A DNA stretch of 47,171 nt, from the NCBI GenBank assembly GCA_029959325.1, contig JASCPF010000020.1:1-47171 (forward strand), written 5' to 3'. Numbering within the stretch: position 1 is the first letter of the stretch; every line of letters starts with the position of its first letter. The DNA comes from Microbacteriaceae bacterium PS02068. Its GTDB lineage: Bacteria; Actinomycetota; Actinomycetes; Actinomycetales; Microbacteriaceae. This document shows positions 16,381 through 25,198 of the stretch, in pieces. A program made the position numbers and the translations under genes. Below the pieces are notes generated by a model that had not been told where the DNA came from, made no database searches, and was given only the letters and a program-made list of their open reading frames with translations.

Positions 16381-17090
16381 GGATCACCCTCATCAACCCC
16401 AACACCTCCCGGGCGATGACCGACAAGATCGCGGTCGCCGCTCGGGAGGCGGCGGGGCCCGGCGTCGAGATCGTCGCCGTGAACCCCGAGCACGGCGCAG
16501 CCGCGATCGAGAGCCACGGCGACGAGATCGTCGCCGCCGCGGCGGTGGTCGACCTGATCGAGCGCGACCTCGCGGTCGGCGGCAGCGATGCGTACGTCAT
16601 CGCCTGCTTCGGTGACCCGGGGCTCGACGCTGCGCGCGAGCTCGTCGAGGTGCCCGTCGTCGGCATCGCCGAAGCGGCGATGCACCTCGCGGCGGTCTCG
16701 GGCCGCTCGTTCGGCGTCGTGACCACCCTCACCCGCACGCTCGGCCGCGCCCGCGACCTCGTCGCGCGGTACGGGATGGAGACGGCCTGCGTGAGTCTCG
16801 TCGGCTCAGGCATCCCCGTTCTCGAGCTGGAAGACACGACATCGGATGCCGCGGAGACCATCGCCACCCTGTGCGAGCAGTCTGTCGCGTCGGGCGCCGA
16901 CGTGATCGTGCTCGGCTGCGCCGGCATGACCGACCTGTGCCGTTCGCTCGGCGACCGCGTCGGGGTGCCGGTCGTCGACGGCGTGGCCGCCGCCGTGGGC
17001 GTCGCCGCGGGCATGGTGCGCGCCGGCATCGGCACGAGCAAGCGCGACGAGTACGCGTCGCCGCCGCGCCGCGCGGCGTTCGCGCTGTAG
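16377..17090 (+). CDS. hpxA: Allantoin racemase-like Asp/Glu racemase family protein
   Basis: A 237-residue member of the HyuE/HpxA racemase group. The two catalytic cysteines are in IACFGDP and LGCAGMTDL, and INPNTS at the N-terminus is the family start. It interconverts allantoin enantiomers so that a stereoselective allantoinase can use both. ATGA overlap with the permease gene; allantoinase follows after 122 bases with its own promoter. Hydantoin racemase is the alternative, less likely in this neighbourhood. Confidence 0.85.
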   Translation: MRITLINPNTSRAMTDKIAVAAREAAGPGVEIVAVNPEHGAAAIESHGDEIVAAAAVVDLIERDLAVGGSDAYVIACFGDPGLDAARELVEVPVVGIAEAAMHLAAVSGRSFGVVTTLTRTLGRARDLVARYGMETACVSLVGSGIPVLELEDTTSDAAETIATLCEQSVASGADVIVLGCAGMTDLCRSLGDRVGVPVVDGVAAAVGVAAGMVRAGIGTSKRDEYASPPRRAAFAL

Positions 17091-17095
17091 GGCTC

Positions 17096-17122
17096 GTCAC
17101 ACGCTCGTTACGCCGGGGCAAC
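17096..17122 (+). promoter_or_regulatory. Triple phased GlnR-like half-sites upstream of allB
   Basis: GTCAC-N6-GTTAC-N6-GCAAC, three half-sites exactly 11 bases apart. The last pair is GTNAC-N6-GAAAC with one mismatch. It ends 21 bases before TAGCGT at 17144-17149, the same geometry as at the allantoin permease. Confidence 0.6.
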
Positions 17123-17143
17123 GGAGCGCGTCCCGGCGCGCAA

Positions 17144-17149
17144 TAGCGT
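17144..17149 (+). promoter_or_regulatory. -10 element of the allB operon
   Basis: TAGCGT, 63 bases before the ATG of allB, so this message has a leader, unlike hpxO and uraD. Confidence 0.5.
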
Positions 17150-17212
17150 GATACCCGATCGCACCGCCCGCATCACCCGCTCCGCTCGCTCCACCGCCGC
17201 CGAGGAGATCGC

Positions 17213-18619
17213 ATGAAAGACCGCCTCGTCATCCGGGCTGCCCGCACGTACCTCGATGAGGGCTTCGCCCCCGCCGGGGTCGTCGTCGAAGGCGGCCAGA
17301 TCGCCGACGTCGTCGCCGCGACCGACCGCGTGCGCGGGGCACGCGCTGTGCTCGTGCCCGACGACGCGGTGCTGCTGCCCGGGCTCGTCGACTCGCACGT
17401 GCACGTCAACGAGCCGGGCCGCACCGAATGGGAGGGCTTCCGCTCGGCGACCCTCGCCGCCGCGGCCGGGGGCGTGACCACGATCGTCGACATGCCGCTG
17501 AACGCCATCCCGCCGACGACGACGCCCGAGGCGCTGCAGCTGAAGCAGGATGCCGCGGTGCCCTCCGCGTTCGTCGACATCGGCTTCTGGGGCGGAGCCG
17601 TGCCCGAGAACCTCGGCGCGCTCGGCGCGCTGCACGCGGCCGGGGTGTACGGCTTCAAGTGCTTCCTCGCGCCGAGCGGCGTCGACGAGTTCGGGCACCT
17701 CGATCACGCGCAGCTGAACGCCGCCATGGATGAGATCGCCGCCCTGGGTTCGCGCCTGATCGTGCACGCGGAGGACCCCGCGCATCTGCACGCGGCCCCG
17801 GGAGGAGACGGCGCCAGCGGCGAGCTCGGTCGCGGATACGCCGGCTTTCTGGCATCCCGCCCGCCGGAGAGCGAAGAGGCGGCGATCGACGCGGTCATCG
17901 CCGCCGCGCGCCGCACGGGCGGTCGGGCGCACATCCTGCATCTCAGCGACGGGCGGGCGCTGCCCGCGATCCGCGCGGCGAAGGCCGAGGGCGTCGCCCT
18001 GACGGTCGAGACCTGCCCGCACTACCTGACGATCATCGCGGAGGACATCCCCGACGGGGCGAGCGAGTTCAAGTGCTGCCCGCCGATCCGCGAGGCGGCG
18101 AACCAGGATCTGCTGTGGCAGGGCGTCGTCGACGGCACGATCGACGGCATCGTGAGCGACCACTCGCCCTCGACGGTCGACCTGAAGCGCAGTGGCGGCG
18201 GCGACTTCGGGCTCGCGTGGGGCGGCATCGCCGGCCTGCAGCTCGGGCTCTCAGCGGTGTGGACCGAGGCGCGCACGCGGGGCATCCCGCTCGAGACGCT
18301 GCTTCCGTTGTTCACGACCGGGCCGGCGCGCATCGCCGGGCTCGAGGGCGTCGGCCGCGTCGTCGTGGGTGCCCCCGCGCACCTGACCGTGTTCGGCGTC
18401 GACGACCCCCTGCCGGTGCGCGCGGCCGACCTGCTGCACAAGAACCCCATCACCGCCTACGACGGGCGCGTGCTCACCGGCAAGATCCGCCGCACGTGGC
18501 TGCACGGCGAGTCGATCTTCGACGCGACCGAGGGCGGCCCCGGCGAGGCGCCGTGGTTCCGCGGCCCGCCGTCGGGGCGGCTGCTGACCGCGCCGCACGC
18601 TGAGAGGATCGTCGCGTGA
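17213..18619 (+). CDS. allB: Allantoinase
   Basis: A 468-residue amidohydrolase that opens allantoin to allantoate. The metal-binding HVH motif is at His62 and His64 (HVHVNEPGRTEWEGF), and the carboxylated lysine is Lys149 in GFKCF, close to the E. coli AllB positions. Later segments VETCPHYL and SDHSPS bring further ligands. It heads a five-gene operon in which every junction is a 4-base GTGA or ATGA overlap (allB, formamidase-like, fused amidase, aminotransferase, allantoate hydrolase). Confidence 0.93.
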   Translation: MKDRLVIRAARTYLDEGFAPAGVVVEGGQIADVVAATDRVRGARAVLVPDDAVLLPGLVDSHVHVNEPGRTEWEGFRSATLAAAAGGVTTIVDMPLNAIPPTTTPEALQLKQDAAVPSAFVDIGFWGGAVPENLGALGALHAAGVYGFKCFLAPSGVDEFGHLDHAQLNAAMDEIAALGSRLIVHAEDPAHLHAAPGGDGASGELGRGYAGFLASRPPESEEAAIDAVIAAARRTGGRAHILHLSDGRALPAIRAAKAEGVALTVETCPHYLTIIAEDIPDGASEFKCCPPIREAANQDLLWQGVVDGTIDGIVSDHSPSTVDLKRSGGGDFGLAWGGIAGLQLGLSAVWTEARTRGIPLETLLPLFTTGPARIAGLEGVGRVVVGAPAHLTVFGVDDPLPVRAADLLHKNPITAYDGRVLTGKIRRTWLHGESIFDATEGGPGEAPWFRGPPSGRLLTAPHAERIVA

Positions 18620-19734
18620 CCCCCGCGACCGTCCTCACGCTGCAGACCGGTGTCGGCCCGATCCCGGGCGACCACTACCTGCCCTCGACGCCCGCGAACG
18701 TGCGCTGGGGGCGGCTGCCGTGCGCGGTCGACGAGCCCGTGCTGCGCATCGCCGCGGGTGAGAGCGTCACGTTCGACACGGTCAGCCACGAAGGCATCCT
18801 GCCCGATCAGGGGCAGGACCCGCTCGCCTACTTCACGAGCCATGGCGTCGCCGCGGAGCACGTGCTCTCCGACGCGATCGAGATCGCCGCGACCGTCGCG
18901 CGGGATACCACGGCCGACGGCCCCCACGTCGTCACCGGTCCGGTGTTCGTGACGGGCGCCGAGCCCGGCGACCTGCTGAAGATCACGGTTGAGACTCTCG
19001 TGCCACGCGTCCCGTACGGCGTGATCTCCAACCGCCACGGCAAGGGCGCGCTGCCGGGCACGCTGCCCCGCGGGCCCGAGAACGTGAGCGTCTTCACGCC
19101 CGTCGAAGAGCGCGGGGGCGAGCTGTTCGGCGTGCTGCCGCTGACGGATGAGTCGGTCGGCGCCGAGCGCGTCGTGGCCTTTCCGCTCGCGCCGTTCCTC
19201 GGCACGATGGGCGTCGCCGTCGCGGGCGATGAACGCCCGCACTCGGTTCCCCCGGGCGCGCACGGCGGCAACATCGACATCAACCTGCTCGTCGAGGGCA
19301 CGGTGCTCTACCTGCCGGTGCAGGTGCCGGGGGCGCTCGCGTACGTCGGCGATCCGCACTTCGCGCAGGGCGACGGCGAGGTGGCGCTGACGGCGCTCGA
19401 GGCATCCCTGCGCGCCACGCTCCGCTTCGAGGTCGTGCCGCGCGCCGCCGCGCTCGCCGCGTTCGGCGAGGTCACCGGACCGCTCGTGCGCACCCCGGAG
19501 TACCTCGTGCCCACTGGGCTCGACCCCGACCTGAACGAGGCGATGCGGAAGGCCGTGCGCGCCGCGCTCGACGTGCTGCAGGCGCGCTACGGCATGGCCG
19601 AGCACCTCGCCTACGCCTATCTGTCGGCCGCGACCGACTTCGACATCTCGCAGGTCGTCGACATCGTCTGCGGCGTGCACGCGCGCATCCGCGAGTCAGA
19701 CTTCGCCGACGTCCCGGTGGAAGGCGACGCATGA
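18616..19734 (+). CDS. Acetamidase/formamidase family hydrolase
   Basis: A 372-residue protein of the FmdA/AmdA family, zinc-type amide hydrolases unrelated to amidase-signature enzymes. Typical segments include TFDTVSHEG, the GDLLKI turn after a GPVFVTGAEPGD stretch, and PPGAHGGNIDINLL. The GTG overlaps the allB stop (GTGA). Its place between allantoinase and the fused amidase, with the oxalurate-forming aminotransferase next, suggests it hydrolyses a small amide of this pathway, for example oxamate; formamide is the default for the family. Substrate is inference. Confidence 0.8.
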   Translation: MTPATVLTLQTGVGPIPGDHYLPSTPANVRWGRLPCAVDEPVLRIAAGESVTFDTVSHEGILPDQGQDPLAYFTSHGVAAEHVLSDAIEIAATVARDTTADGPHVVTGPVFVTGAEPGDLLKITVETLVPRVPYGVISNRHGKGALPGTLPRGPENVSVFTPVEERGGELFGVLPLTDESVGAERVVAFPLAPFLGTMGVAVAGDERPHSVPPGAHGGNIDINLLVEGTVLYLPVQVPGALAYVGDPHFAQGDGEVALTALEASLRATLRFEVVPRAAALAAFGEVTGPLVRTPEYLVPTGLDPDLNEAMRKAVRAALDVLQARYGMAEHLAYAYLSAATDFDISQVVDIVCGVHARIRESDFADVPVEGDA

Positions 19735-21347
19735 TCCCCGACGACATCCCCGCCGCCCTGTTCACGGCGTTCGACGAGTACGAGCGTGCGATCCTCGCGA
19801 ACGACCTCGACGTGCTGGATGCCGCGTTCGCGCCCGGCCCGGAGACGCTCCGCGGTGACGGCGCGGGGTTGCTCGTCGGGCACGACGCGATCAGCGCCTT
19901 CCGGGGCGTGCGCGGCGGGGTGCCGCCGCGCTCGATCGAACGGATCGAGTACCGACCGCTCGGCGAGGGCGTCGCCCTGCTGGTGTCGATCTCGCGCTAC
20001 GTCGGCGGCGGCACGGGGCTACAGACGCAGGTGTGGCAGCTGATCGGCGGGCGCTGGCTCATCACGGCGGCGCACGTCACGCCGCGGGCGCAGGCCCTCG
20101 ACCGGTCGGTCTGGCGCACGGTCGGCGACCCGCTCTGGCAGGGCGCGTGGGAGGGACCGCTCCGCGGCCTCACCGTCGCGGTGAAAGACCTGTTCGCGAT
20201 CAAGGGCTACCGCATCGGCGCGGGCAACCCGACGTTCCTCGACGATGCGCGCGCCGAACCCACGAGCGCCCCCGCGGTGACAGACCTGCTGCGCGGCGGA
20301 GCGTCGCTGCGGGGCATCGCGCGCACCGACGAGTTCGCGTACTCGATCGCGGGTGACAACGCCCACTACGGCACGCCGCCGAACGGCGCGCTGCCGGGAG
20401 CCCTGCCCGGCGGGTCGTCGAGCGGCCCGGCATCCGCCGTCGCGACGGGGCAGGCCGAGATCGGCCTCGCTACCGACACGGCGGGTTCCGTGCGCGTGCC
20501 CGCGTCGTATCAGGGGCTGTGGGGGCTGCGGACGACCCACGACCTCGTGCCGCGGCAGGGCCTGCTTCCTCTCGCGCAGAGCTTCGACACCGTCGGCTGG
20601 CTGACCCGCGACGGCGGTGCCCTGCAGCGCGTCGCCGAATGGTGCCTGAGCTACGACGGGTCGGATTCGACCGAGAGTGTCTTCGGCGCCTCGGGCGACG
20701 ACCTGCCGTGGCGCTTCCTGCTGCCGGCCGAGATGATGGATGCCGTCGAGCCCGCCACCCACACCGCCTTCGATGCGCTGTTGGCGCGCCTCGCGGCATC
20801 CGACGATCCGGCGCGCGTCGCGCGGGTCTCGCTCGGCGACCTCGACGACTACTACGAGCCCTTCCGCCACGTGCAGGCGGCCGAGGCCTGGCGCAACAAC
20901 GGCGAGTGGCTGCGCGAGCATCCGGGCGCCGTCGGCCCGGCCGTCGCCGAGCGCTTCCGCTTCGCCGCCTCGGTCACGCCCGAGCAGGAGGCGGCGTCGC
21001 GTGCCGCCCTTGCGCCCCTCCGCGAGCGCCTGCAGCAGATCGTGCAGGGCGGCGTGCTCATCCTGCCGACGGTGCCCGGCCCCGCGCCGATGCGCACGGC
21101 GCGCGGCGAGCGCGTCGATGCCGTCCGCCAGGCGACGCTGCGCATGACGACCCCCGCCGCCGTCGCCGGGCTGCCGGCGATCTCGGTGCCGCTGCTGACG
21201 GTGCCGTCGGTGCTCGGCCCCGCGCCGGTCGGGGTGTGTCTCATCTCGCGCGCGGGCACCGACATCGCGCTCGTGCGCCTCGCGCGGCGCTTGCACGCGC
21301 TGCTGACTCCTGAGGATAAGGACATTGCCGTGAAGGACTCCGCATGA
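19731..21347 (+). CDS. Fused AtzH/HpxZ-like domain plus amidase-signature hydrolase
   Basis: A 538-residue two-domain protein. Residues 1 to about 125 form an NTF2-like domain of the AtzH/DUF3225 type (segments ILANDLDVLDAAF and VWQLIGGRWLITAAHVTPR). Residues about 135-530 are an amidase-signature enzyme with the Ser-Ser-Lys triad Lys152, Ser229 and Ser253; the last two keep the family's 24-residue spacing. In Klebsiella hpx clusters the AtzH-like HpxZ and amidase HpxY are separate genes; here they are one chain. Context (oxalurate-forming aminotransferase downstream) points to oxalurate hydrolysis. A separate AtzG/HpxX-like small subunit is not seen. Confidence 0.85.
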   Translation: MIPDDIPAALFTAFDEYERAILANDLDVLDAAFAPGPETLRGDGAGLLVGHDAISAFRGVRGGVPPRSIERIEYRPLGEGVALLVSISRYVGGGTGLQTQVWQLIGGRWLITAAHVTPRAQALDRSVWRTVGDPLWQGAWEGPLRGLTVAVKDLFAIKGYRIGAGNPTFLDDARAEPTSAPAVTDLLRGGASLRGIARTDEFAYSIAGDNAHYGTPPNGALPGALPGGSSSGPASAVATGQAEIGLATDTAGSVRVPASYQGLWGLRTTHDLVPRQGLLPLAQSFDTVGWLTRDGGALQRVAEWCLSYDGSDSTESVFGASGDDLPWRFLLPAEMMDAVEPATHTAFDALLARLAASDDPARVARVSLGDLDDYYEPFRHVQAAEAWRNNGEWLREHPGAVGPAVAERFRFAASVTPEQEAASRAALAPLRERLQQIVQGGVLILPTVPGPAPMRTARGERVDAVRQATLRMTTPAAVAGLPAISVPLLTVPSVLGPAPVGVCLISRAGTDIALVRLARRLHALLTPEDKDIAVKDSA

Positions 21348-22567
21348 TCCCCGGACCCATCGATCCGCCCGCCCGTCTGCTGATGGGCCCCGGCCCGATC
21401 TCCGCCTATCCGAGCGTGCTCAGCGCGATGAGCGCCCCGCTGGTCGGGCAGTACGACCCGTTCATGACGAGCGCGATGGCTGAAACCCAGGAGCTCTACC
21501 GCGGCGTCTGGTCGACGACGAACGACGCGACGCTGCTCGTCGACGGCACTTCGCGCGCCGGCATCGAGGCGGCGATGGTCTCGCTCGTGCGCCCGGGCGA
21601 CCGCGTGCTCGTGCCCGTCTTCGGGCGCTTCGGCCACCTGCTCGCCGAGATCGCCGAGCGCGCCCTGGCCGAGGTGCACACGATCGAGACCGCGTGGGGG
21701 CAGGTGTTCCCGGCATCCGTCATCGAAGAGGCGATCATCCGCGTGCAGCCGACCCTGCTCGCCCTCGTGCAGGGCGACACCTCGACCACGATGAGCCAGC
21801 CGCTCGACGAGATCGGCGCGATCTGCGCGCGCCACGGTGTGCTTTTCTATTCGGATGCCACGGCCTCGCTCGGCGGTAACGACTTCGAAGCGGATGCCTG
21901 GGGCCTCGACGCCGCGAGCGCCGGCCTGCAGAAGTGCCTGGGCGGCCCGAGCGGATCGGCCCCGATCACCCTGTCGGAGCGCGCCGTCGAGGTCGTCACG
22001 GCGCGAAAGAAGATCGAGGCGGGCATCCGCGAGCCGGGCGACCCGTCGGCCCCCGACTTCGTGCGTTCGAACTACTTCGACCTCGGGATGATCCTCGACT
22101 ACTGGGGCCCGCGCCGGCTCAACCACCACACCGAGGCGACGTCGATGCTCTATGCCGCGCGGGAATGCGCACGCGTGCTGCTGCTCGAGGGGCGGGGTGA
22201 AGTGATCGCCCGCCACGAGCTCGCCGGTCGGGCCATGCTCGAGGGGGTGCGCGCGCTCGGGCTCGTCGTGTTCGGCGATGTGGCGCACAAGATGAACAAC
22301 GTCGTGGCGGTCGAGATCCCGGAGGGCGTGCCCGGCGATGTCGCCCGTGCGGCGATGCTGGAGGACTTCGGCATCGAGATCGGCACGTCGTTCGGGCCGC
22401 TGCACGGGCGCGTGTGGCGCATCGGCACGATGGGCTACAACGCGCGGAAGGATGCCGTGCTCACGACCCTCGTCGCGCTCGAAGCCGTGCTGCGGCGGTA
22501 CGGGGCATCCGTTCCCGTCGGCGGCGGCGTCGAGGCGGCGGCAGACGTGTACCGGGCGGCCGCGTGA
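21344..22567 (+). CDS. pucG: (S)-ureidoglycine-glyoxylate aminotransferase
   Basis: A 407-residue class V PLP aminotransferase of the PucG/HpxJ type. The Schiff-base lysine is Lys197 in GLQKCLGGPSG; MGPGPI near the start and DATASLGG (Asp that binds the PLP nitrogen) are typical. It transfers the amino group of (S)-ureidoglycine to glyoxylate, giving oxalurate and glycine. Assignment over ordinary alanine-glyoxylate aminotransferases rests on the surrounding allantoin genes. ATGA overlap with the amidase upstream and GTGA with allC downstream. Confidence 0.88.
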   Translation: MIPGPIDPPARLLMGPGPISAYPSVLSAMSAPLVGQYDPFMTSAMAETQELYRGVWSTTNDATLLVDGTSRAGIEAAMVSLVRPGDRVLVPVFGRFGHLLAEIAERALAEVHTIETAWGQVFPASVIEEAIIRVQPTLLALVQGDTSTTMSQPLDEIGAICARHGVLFYSDATASLGGNDFEADAWGLDAASAGLQKCLGGPSGSAPITLSERAVEVVTARKKIEAGIREPGDPSAPDFVRSNYFDLGMILDYWGPRRLNHHTEATSMLYAARECARVLLLEGRGEVIARHELAGRAMLEGVRALGLVVFGDVAHKMNNVVAVEIPEGVPGDVARAAMLEDFGIEIGTSFGPLHGRVWRIGTMGYNARKDAVLTTLVALEAVLRRYGASVPVGGGVEAAADVYRAAA

Positions 22568-23916
22568 AGTCCGGTCCTCTGCTGCGGGCATCGCCCGATC
22601 AGATCGCCGCGGCGGCGCGTCGGGTGATGGCGCGCTGCGACGAGCTCGCCCGCGTGACGGCGACGAGCGGCGAGATCGAGCGGGTGTACCTGTCGCCCGA
22701 GCATGCCCGCGTCAACCGGCTCGCGGCGGAATGGATGCGCGAGCTCGGCATGCGCACGTGGCAGGATGCCGCGGGCAACCAGGTCGGGCGGATCGAGGCG
22801 GCCGCGCCGGGCTGGCATGGCTCGCATGGTTCGCATCGGGACGCTCCTGCCCTGCTGCTCGGGTCGCACCTCGACACCGTGCTCGACGCGGGCCGCTACG
22901 ACGGGATCGTCGGTGTGCTGATGGCGCTCGAGATCGTGCGGCTGCTGCGCGTGCCGCGGCACGGCGGCGAGGCGGGCGAGGGCGGCGACGGCTGGGTCGT
23001 GCCGTTGCCCTTCGCGCTCGAGGTCGTCGCTTTCTCTGACGAAGAGGGCACGCGGTTCGGCAAGGCGCTGCTCGGGTCGTCGGCGGTCGCCGGCACGTGG
23101 GACGAGTCGTGGTGGGACCTGACCGACGCCGACGGCACCACTCTGCGGCGGGCTTTCCTCGAGTTCGGCCTCGACCCCGGGCGCGTGGGCGAGGCGGCGC
23201 GCCACCCCGACGAGGTCGTCGCCTACCTCGAGGCGCACATCGAGCAGGGCCCCGAGCTCGACCGCGCGGCCGAGCCGCTCGCGGTGGTCTCGTCGATCGC
23301 GTCGGCACGGCGCTTCCAGCTCGTCGTCGAGGGAGAGGCCCGGCACGCCGGCGGCACCCCCTACGACATGCGCCGCGACGCCCTGCTGGGCGCGAGCGAG
23401 GCGGCGCTCGCCGTCGAGCGCATCTGCGCGGCCGAGCACCACATCATCGGCACCGTCGGCCGGTTCGAGGCGTTCCCCGGGGCGGTCAACGTGATCCCCG
23501 GCGAGGTGCAGTTCTCGCTCGACCTGCGCGGCGAGTTCGACGGCGAGCGCGACCGCGTGTGGGGCGATCTCTCACGCGAGCTCGACGAGATCATGGGTCG
23601 CCGCGGCCTGCGCTGGCGCGCGCGCCAGATCCACGCGGCGCCGGCGGTGTTCTGCGCCCCGCTGCTGCAGGACGTCATCCGCGCGGGCATCGCCTCGACC
23701 CTCCCCGAGCGCCGCGAGGCGCCCCCCGAGATCTTCAGCCGCGCGGGCCACGACGGCATGGCCCTCGGCGCGCTCACGCAGGTCGGCATGCTGTTCCTGC
23801 GGAACCCCGACGGCATCAGCCACCACCCCGACGAGGCGGTCTCGGCCGGAGACGTGGCCCACGGCATCCGCGCCCTCGCCGAATCGGTGCTGCACCTCGC
23901 CGCCGAGCCCGCCTGA
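22564..23916 (+). CDS. allC: Allantoate amidohydrolase (M20 family)
   Basis: A 450-residue binuclear metallohydrolase of the AllC/ureidopropionase group. GSHLDTV carries metal ligand His102, followed by Asp113 in GRYDG; SDEEGTRF and HIEQGPEL are characteristic of this subgroup rather than of peptidases. It converts allantoate to ureidoglycine with release of ammonia and CO2, the substrate for the aminotransferase encoded just upstream. The GTG overlaps the previous stop. A strong terminator follows 16 bases after the stop codon. Confidence 0.9.
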   Translation: MKSGPLLRASPDQIAAAARRVMARCDELARVTATSGEIERVYLSPEHARVNRLAAEWMRELGMRTWQDAAGNQVGRIEAAAPGWHGSHGSHRDAPALLLGSHLDTVLDAGRYDGIVGVLMALEIVRLLRVPRHGGEAGEGGDGWVVPLPFALEVVAFSDEEGTRFGKALLGSSAVAGTWDESWWDLTDADGTTLRRAFLEFGLDPGRVGEAARHPDEVVAYLEAHIEQGPELDRAAEPLAVVSSIASARRFQLVVEGEARHAGGTPYDMRRDALLGASEAALAVERICAAEHHIIGTVGRFEAFPGAVNVIPGEVQFSLDLRGEFDGERDRVWGDLSRELDEIMGRRGLRWRARQIHAAPAVFCAPLLQDVIRAGIASTLPERREAPPEIFSRAGHDGMALGALTQVGMLFLRNPDGISHHPDEAVSAGDVAHGIRALAESVLHLAAEPA

Positions 23917-23932
23917 GCGCTCCCGAGCGCGA

Positions 23933-23973
23933 CCCCGCGGGCCCCGGGGGCCGCGTCGGGCCCGCGGGGTTTT
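23933..23973 (+). terminator. Rho-independent terminator of the allB-allC operon
   Basis: Perfect 12-bp arms CCCCGCGGGCCC (23933-23944) and GGGCCCGCGGGG (23958-23969) with a 13-base loop, directly followed by TTTT. Confidence 0.85.
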
Positions 23974-24106
23974 GTCGTCGCGTTGTGCGGCGTCGCGCGC
24001 CGCGAGGTGACCACATGCGACCTCAATTTGGGACGATGGCGAGGCCCGCGGGGTCTTGTCGTCGCGTCGTGCTGCTTCGCGCGCCCCGAGGTGACCACTG
24101 GCGACC
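23959..24106. repeat. 64-bp direct repeat, two copies 84 bp apart
   Basis: Copies at 23959-24022 and 24043-24106 are identical at 57 of 64 positions. Copy 1 contains the right arm of the terminator; copy 2 has kept that arm but has no left arm. The interval after copy 2 to the nickel transporter gene is rich in GACCCCGAACCCC-type short repeats. No gene was recognised in 23917-24184. Confidence 0.75.
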
Positions 24107-24184
24107 CCGAACCCCGAGACCTCGAACCCCGCGACCCCGAACCCCGTTCCACGGTCGTACACGGGGCATCCCGTCGCGCCGACC

Positions 24185-25198
24185 TCAGGCGCTTCGCGTC
24201 GCGCGCCGGCGCGTCGCGAACAGGACGGCCGCCCAGGTCCCGAGAAGCAGAGCGGTCAGAACCAGGCCGAGGTCGTCGACGCTCAGTGACGACAGCCAGA
24301 CGAACGGGCCGCCCAGACCCAGATTCGTCACGGCGACCCCGGAGAGCTGCACGCTGGCGATCGTGAGCGCCGCGGCGACCGAGAGGCCCGTCATCGCGAT
24401 GACGTACGTCTCGCCGAGTCGGCGTCGCTCGGGTCGCCACGAGTAGGCGCGGCGCATGATCGCACCCTGCCCCGTGTCGAAGGCGCTCATGCCTGCGGTG
24501 AACAGGATCGGCAGGGTCAGCGCCGCCCACCACGGCACGATCGCCAACGTGGAGGCGCCCGCGAGCGCCAGCAGTCCGATCTCGGTCGCCGTGTCGAAGC
24601 CGAGTCCGAAGAGCAGCCCCACCAGGTACATGCGCGAGGGACGGTCGACGGCCTGCTCCATCGGGCCGAGCAGGCGCAGGATCGCACCTCCCGAATGTCC
24701 GTGCCGCCGACGCAGCGACGCGACGTTGATCACGGCGATGACGACGAGGAAGACGCCCGAGACGGTGGGGCCGATCACTCCTGTCCAGGTGTGCAGCGTC
24801 GACGACTCATTGCTGAGCGCCGCACCGACCGCCGACATGCCGAACGTCAGCACGACGCACAACGCGACGACGATCGTCGAGTGCCCGAGCGAGAACCAGA
24901 ACCCGACGGTGCTCGCGGGCCTGCCGCGTTCCGCGAGACGACGTGTCGTATTGTCGATCGCCGCGACATGATCGGCGTCGAACGCATGGCGGATGCCCAG
25001 GGTGTACGCCGTGAGACCGATGCCGAGCGTGACGAGCGCCGCGCCGTCGCCGCCGCCGAGCGGGATGCCCGCGGGGATGACGGCCAGCCCGAGCACTCCC
25101 CAGCCCACCAGATGCAGCAGCACGATGAAGGCGATCACACCGATGCTGCCGGCGCGGATGCCACCGATGCCACCGACCGGCGATTCAGGCTGAGGCAT
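24185..25198 (-). CDS. Nickel/cobalt transporter, NiCoT (HoxN/NixA) family
   Basis: A 337-residue membrane protein with about eight hydrophobic segments. The family signature RHAFDADHVAAIDNTTR (containing H-x4-DH) is complete and later LGFDTATEIG and FTAGMSAFDTGQGA match. It imports Ni2+, needed for the urease encoded upstream in the same operon. I chose the ATG at 25198 (14-base overlap with ureD, preceded by a GAAGGGGA ribosome site); a longer start at 25240 is possible. Confidence 0.9.
   Translation of the reverse strand: MPQPESPVGGIGGIRAGSIGVIAFIVLLHLVGWGVLGLAVIPAGIPLGGGDGAALVTLGIGLTAYTLGIRHAFDADHVAAIDNTTRRLAERGRPASTVGFWFSLGHSTIVVALCVVLTFGMSAVGAALSNESSTLHTWTGVIGPTVSGVFLVVIAVINVASLRRRHGHSGGAILRLLGPMEQAVDRPSRMYLVGLLFGLGFDTATEIGLLALAGASTLAIVPWWAALTLPILFTAGMSAFDTGQGAIMRRAYSWRPERRRLGETYVIAMTGLSVAAALTIASVQLSGVAVTNLGLGGPFVWLSSLSVDDLGLVLTALLLGTWAAVLFATRRRATRSA

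Noticed and set aside
24185..24200. Signs of a transposase or integrase at the purine/urease junction
   Set aside because: Only the direct repeat is present; no recombinase gene, terminal inverted repeats or target duplication were found.
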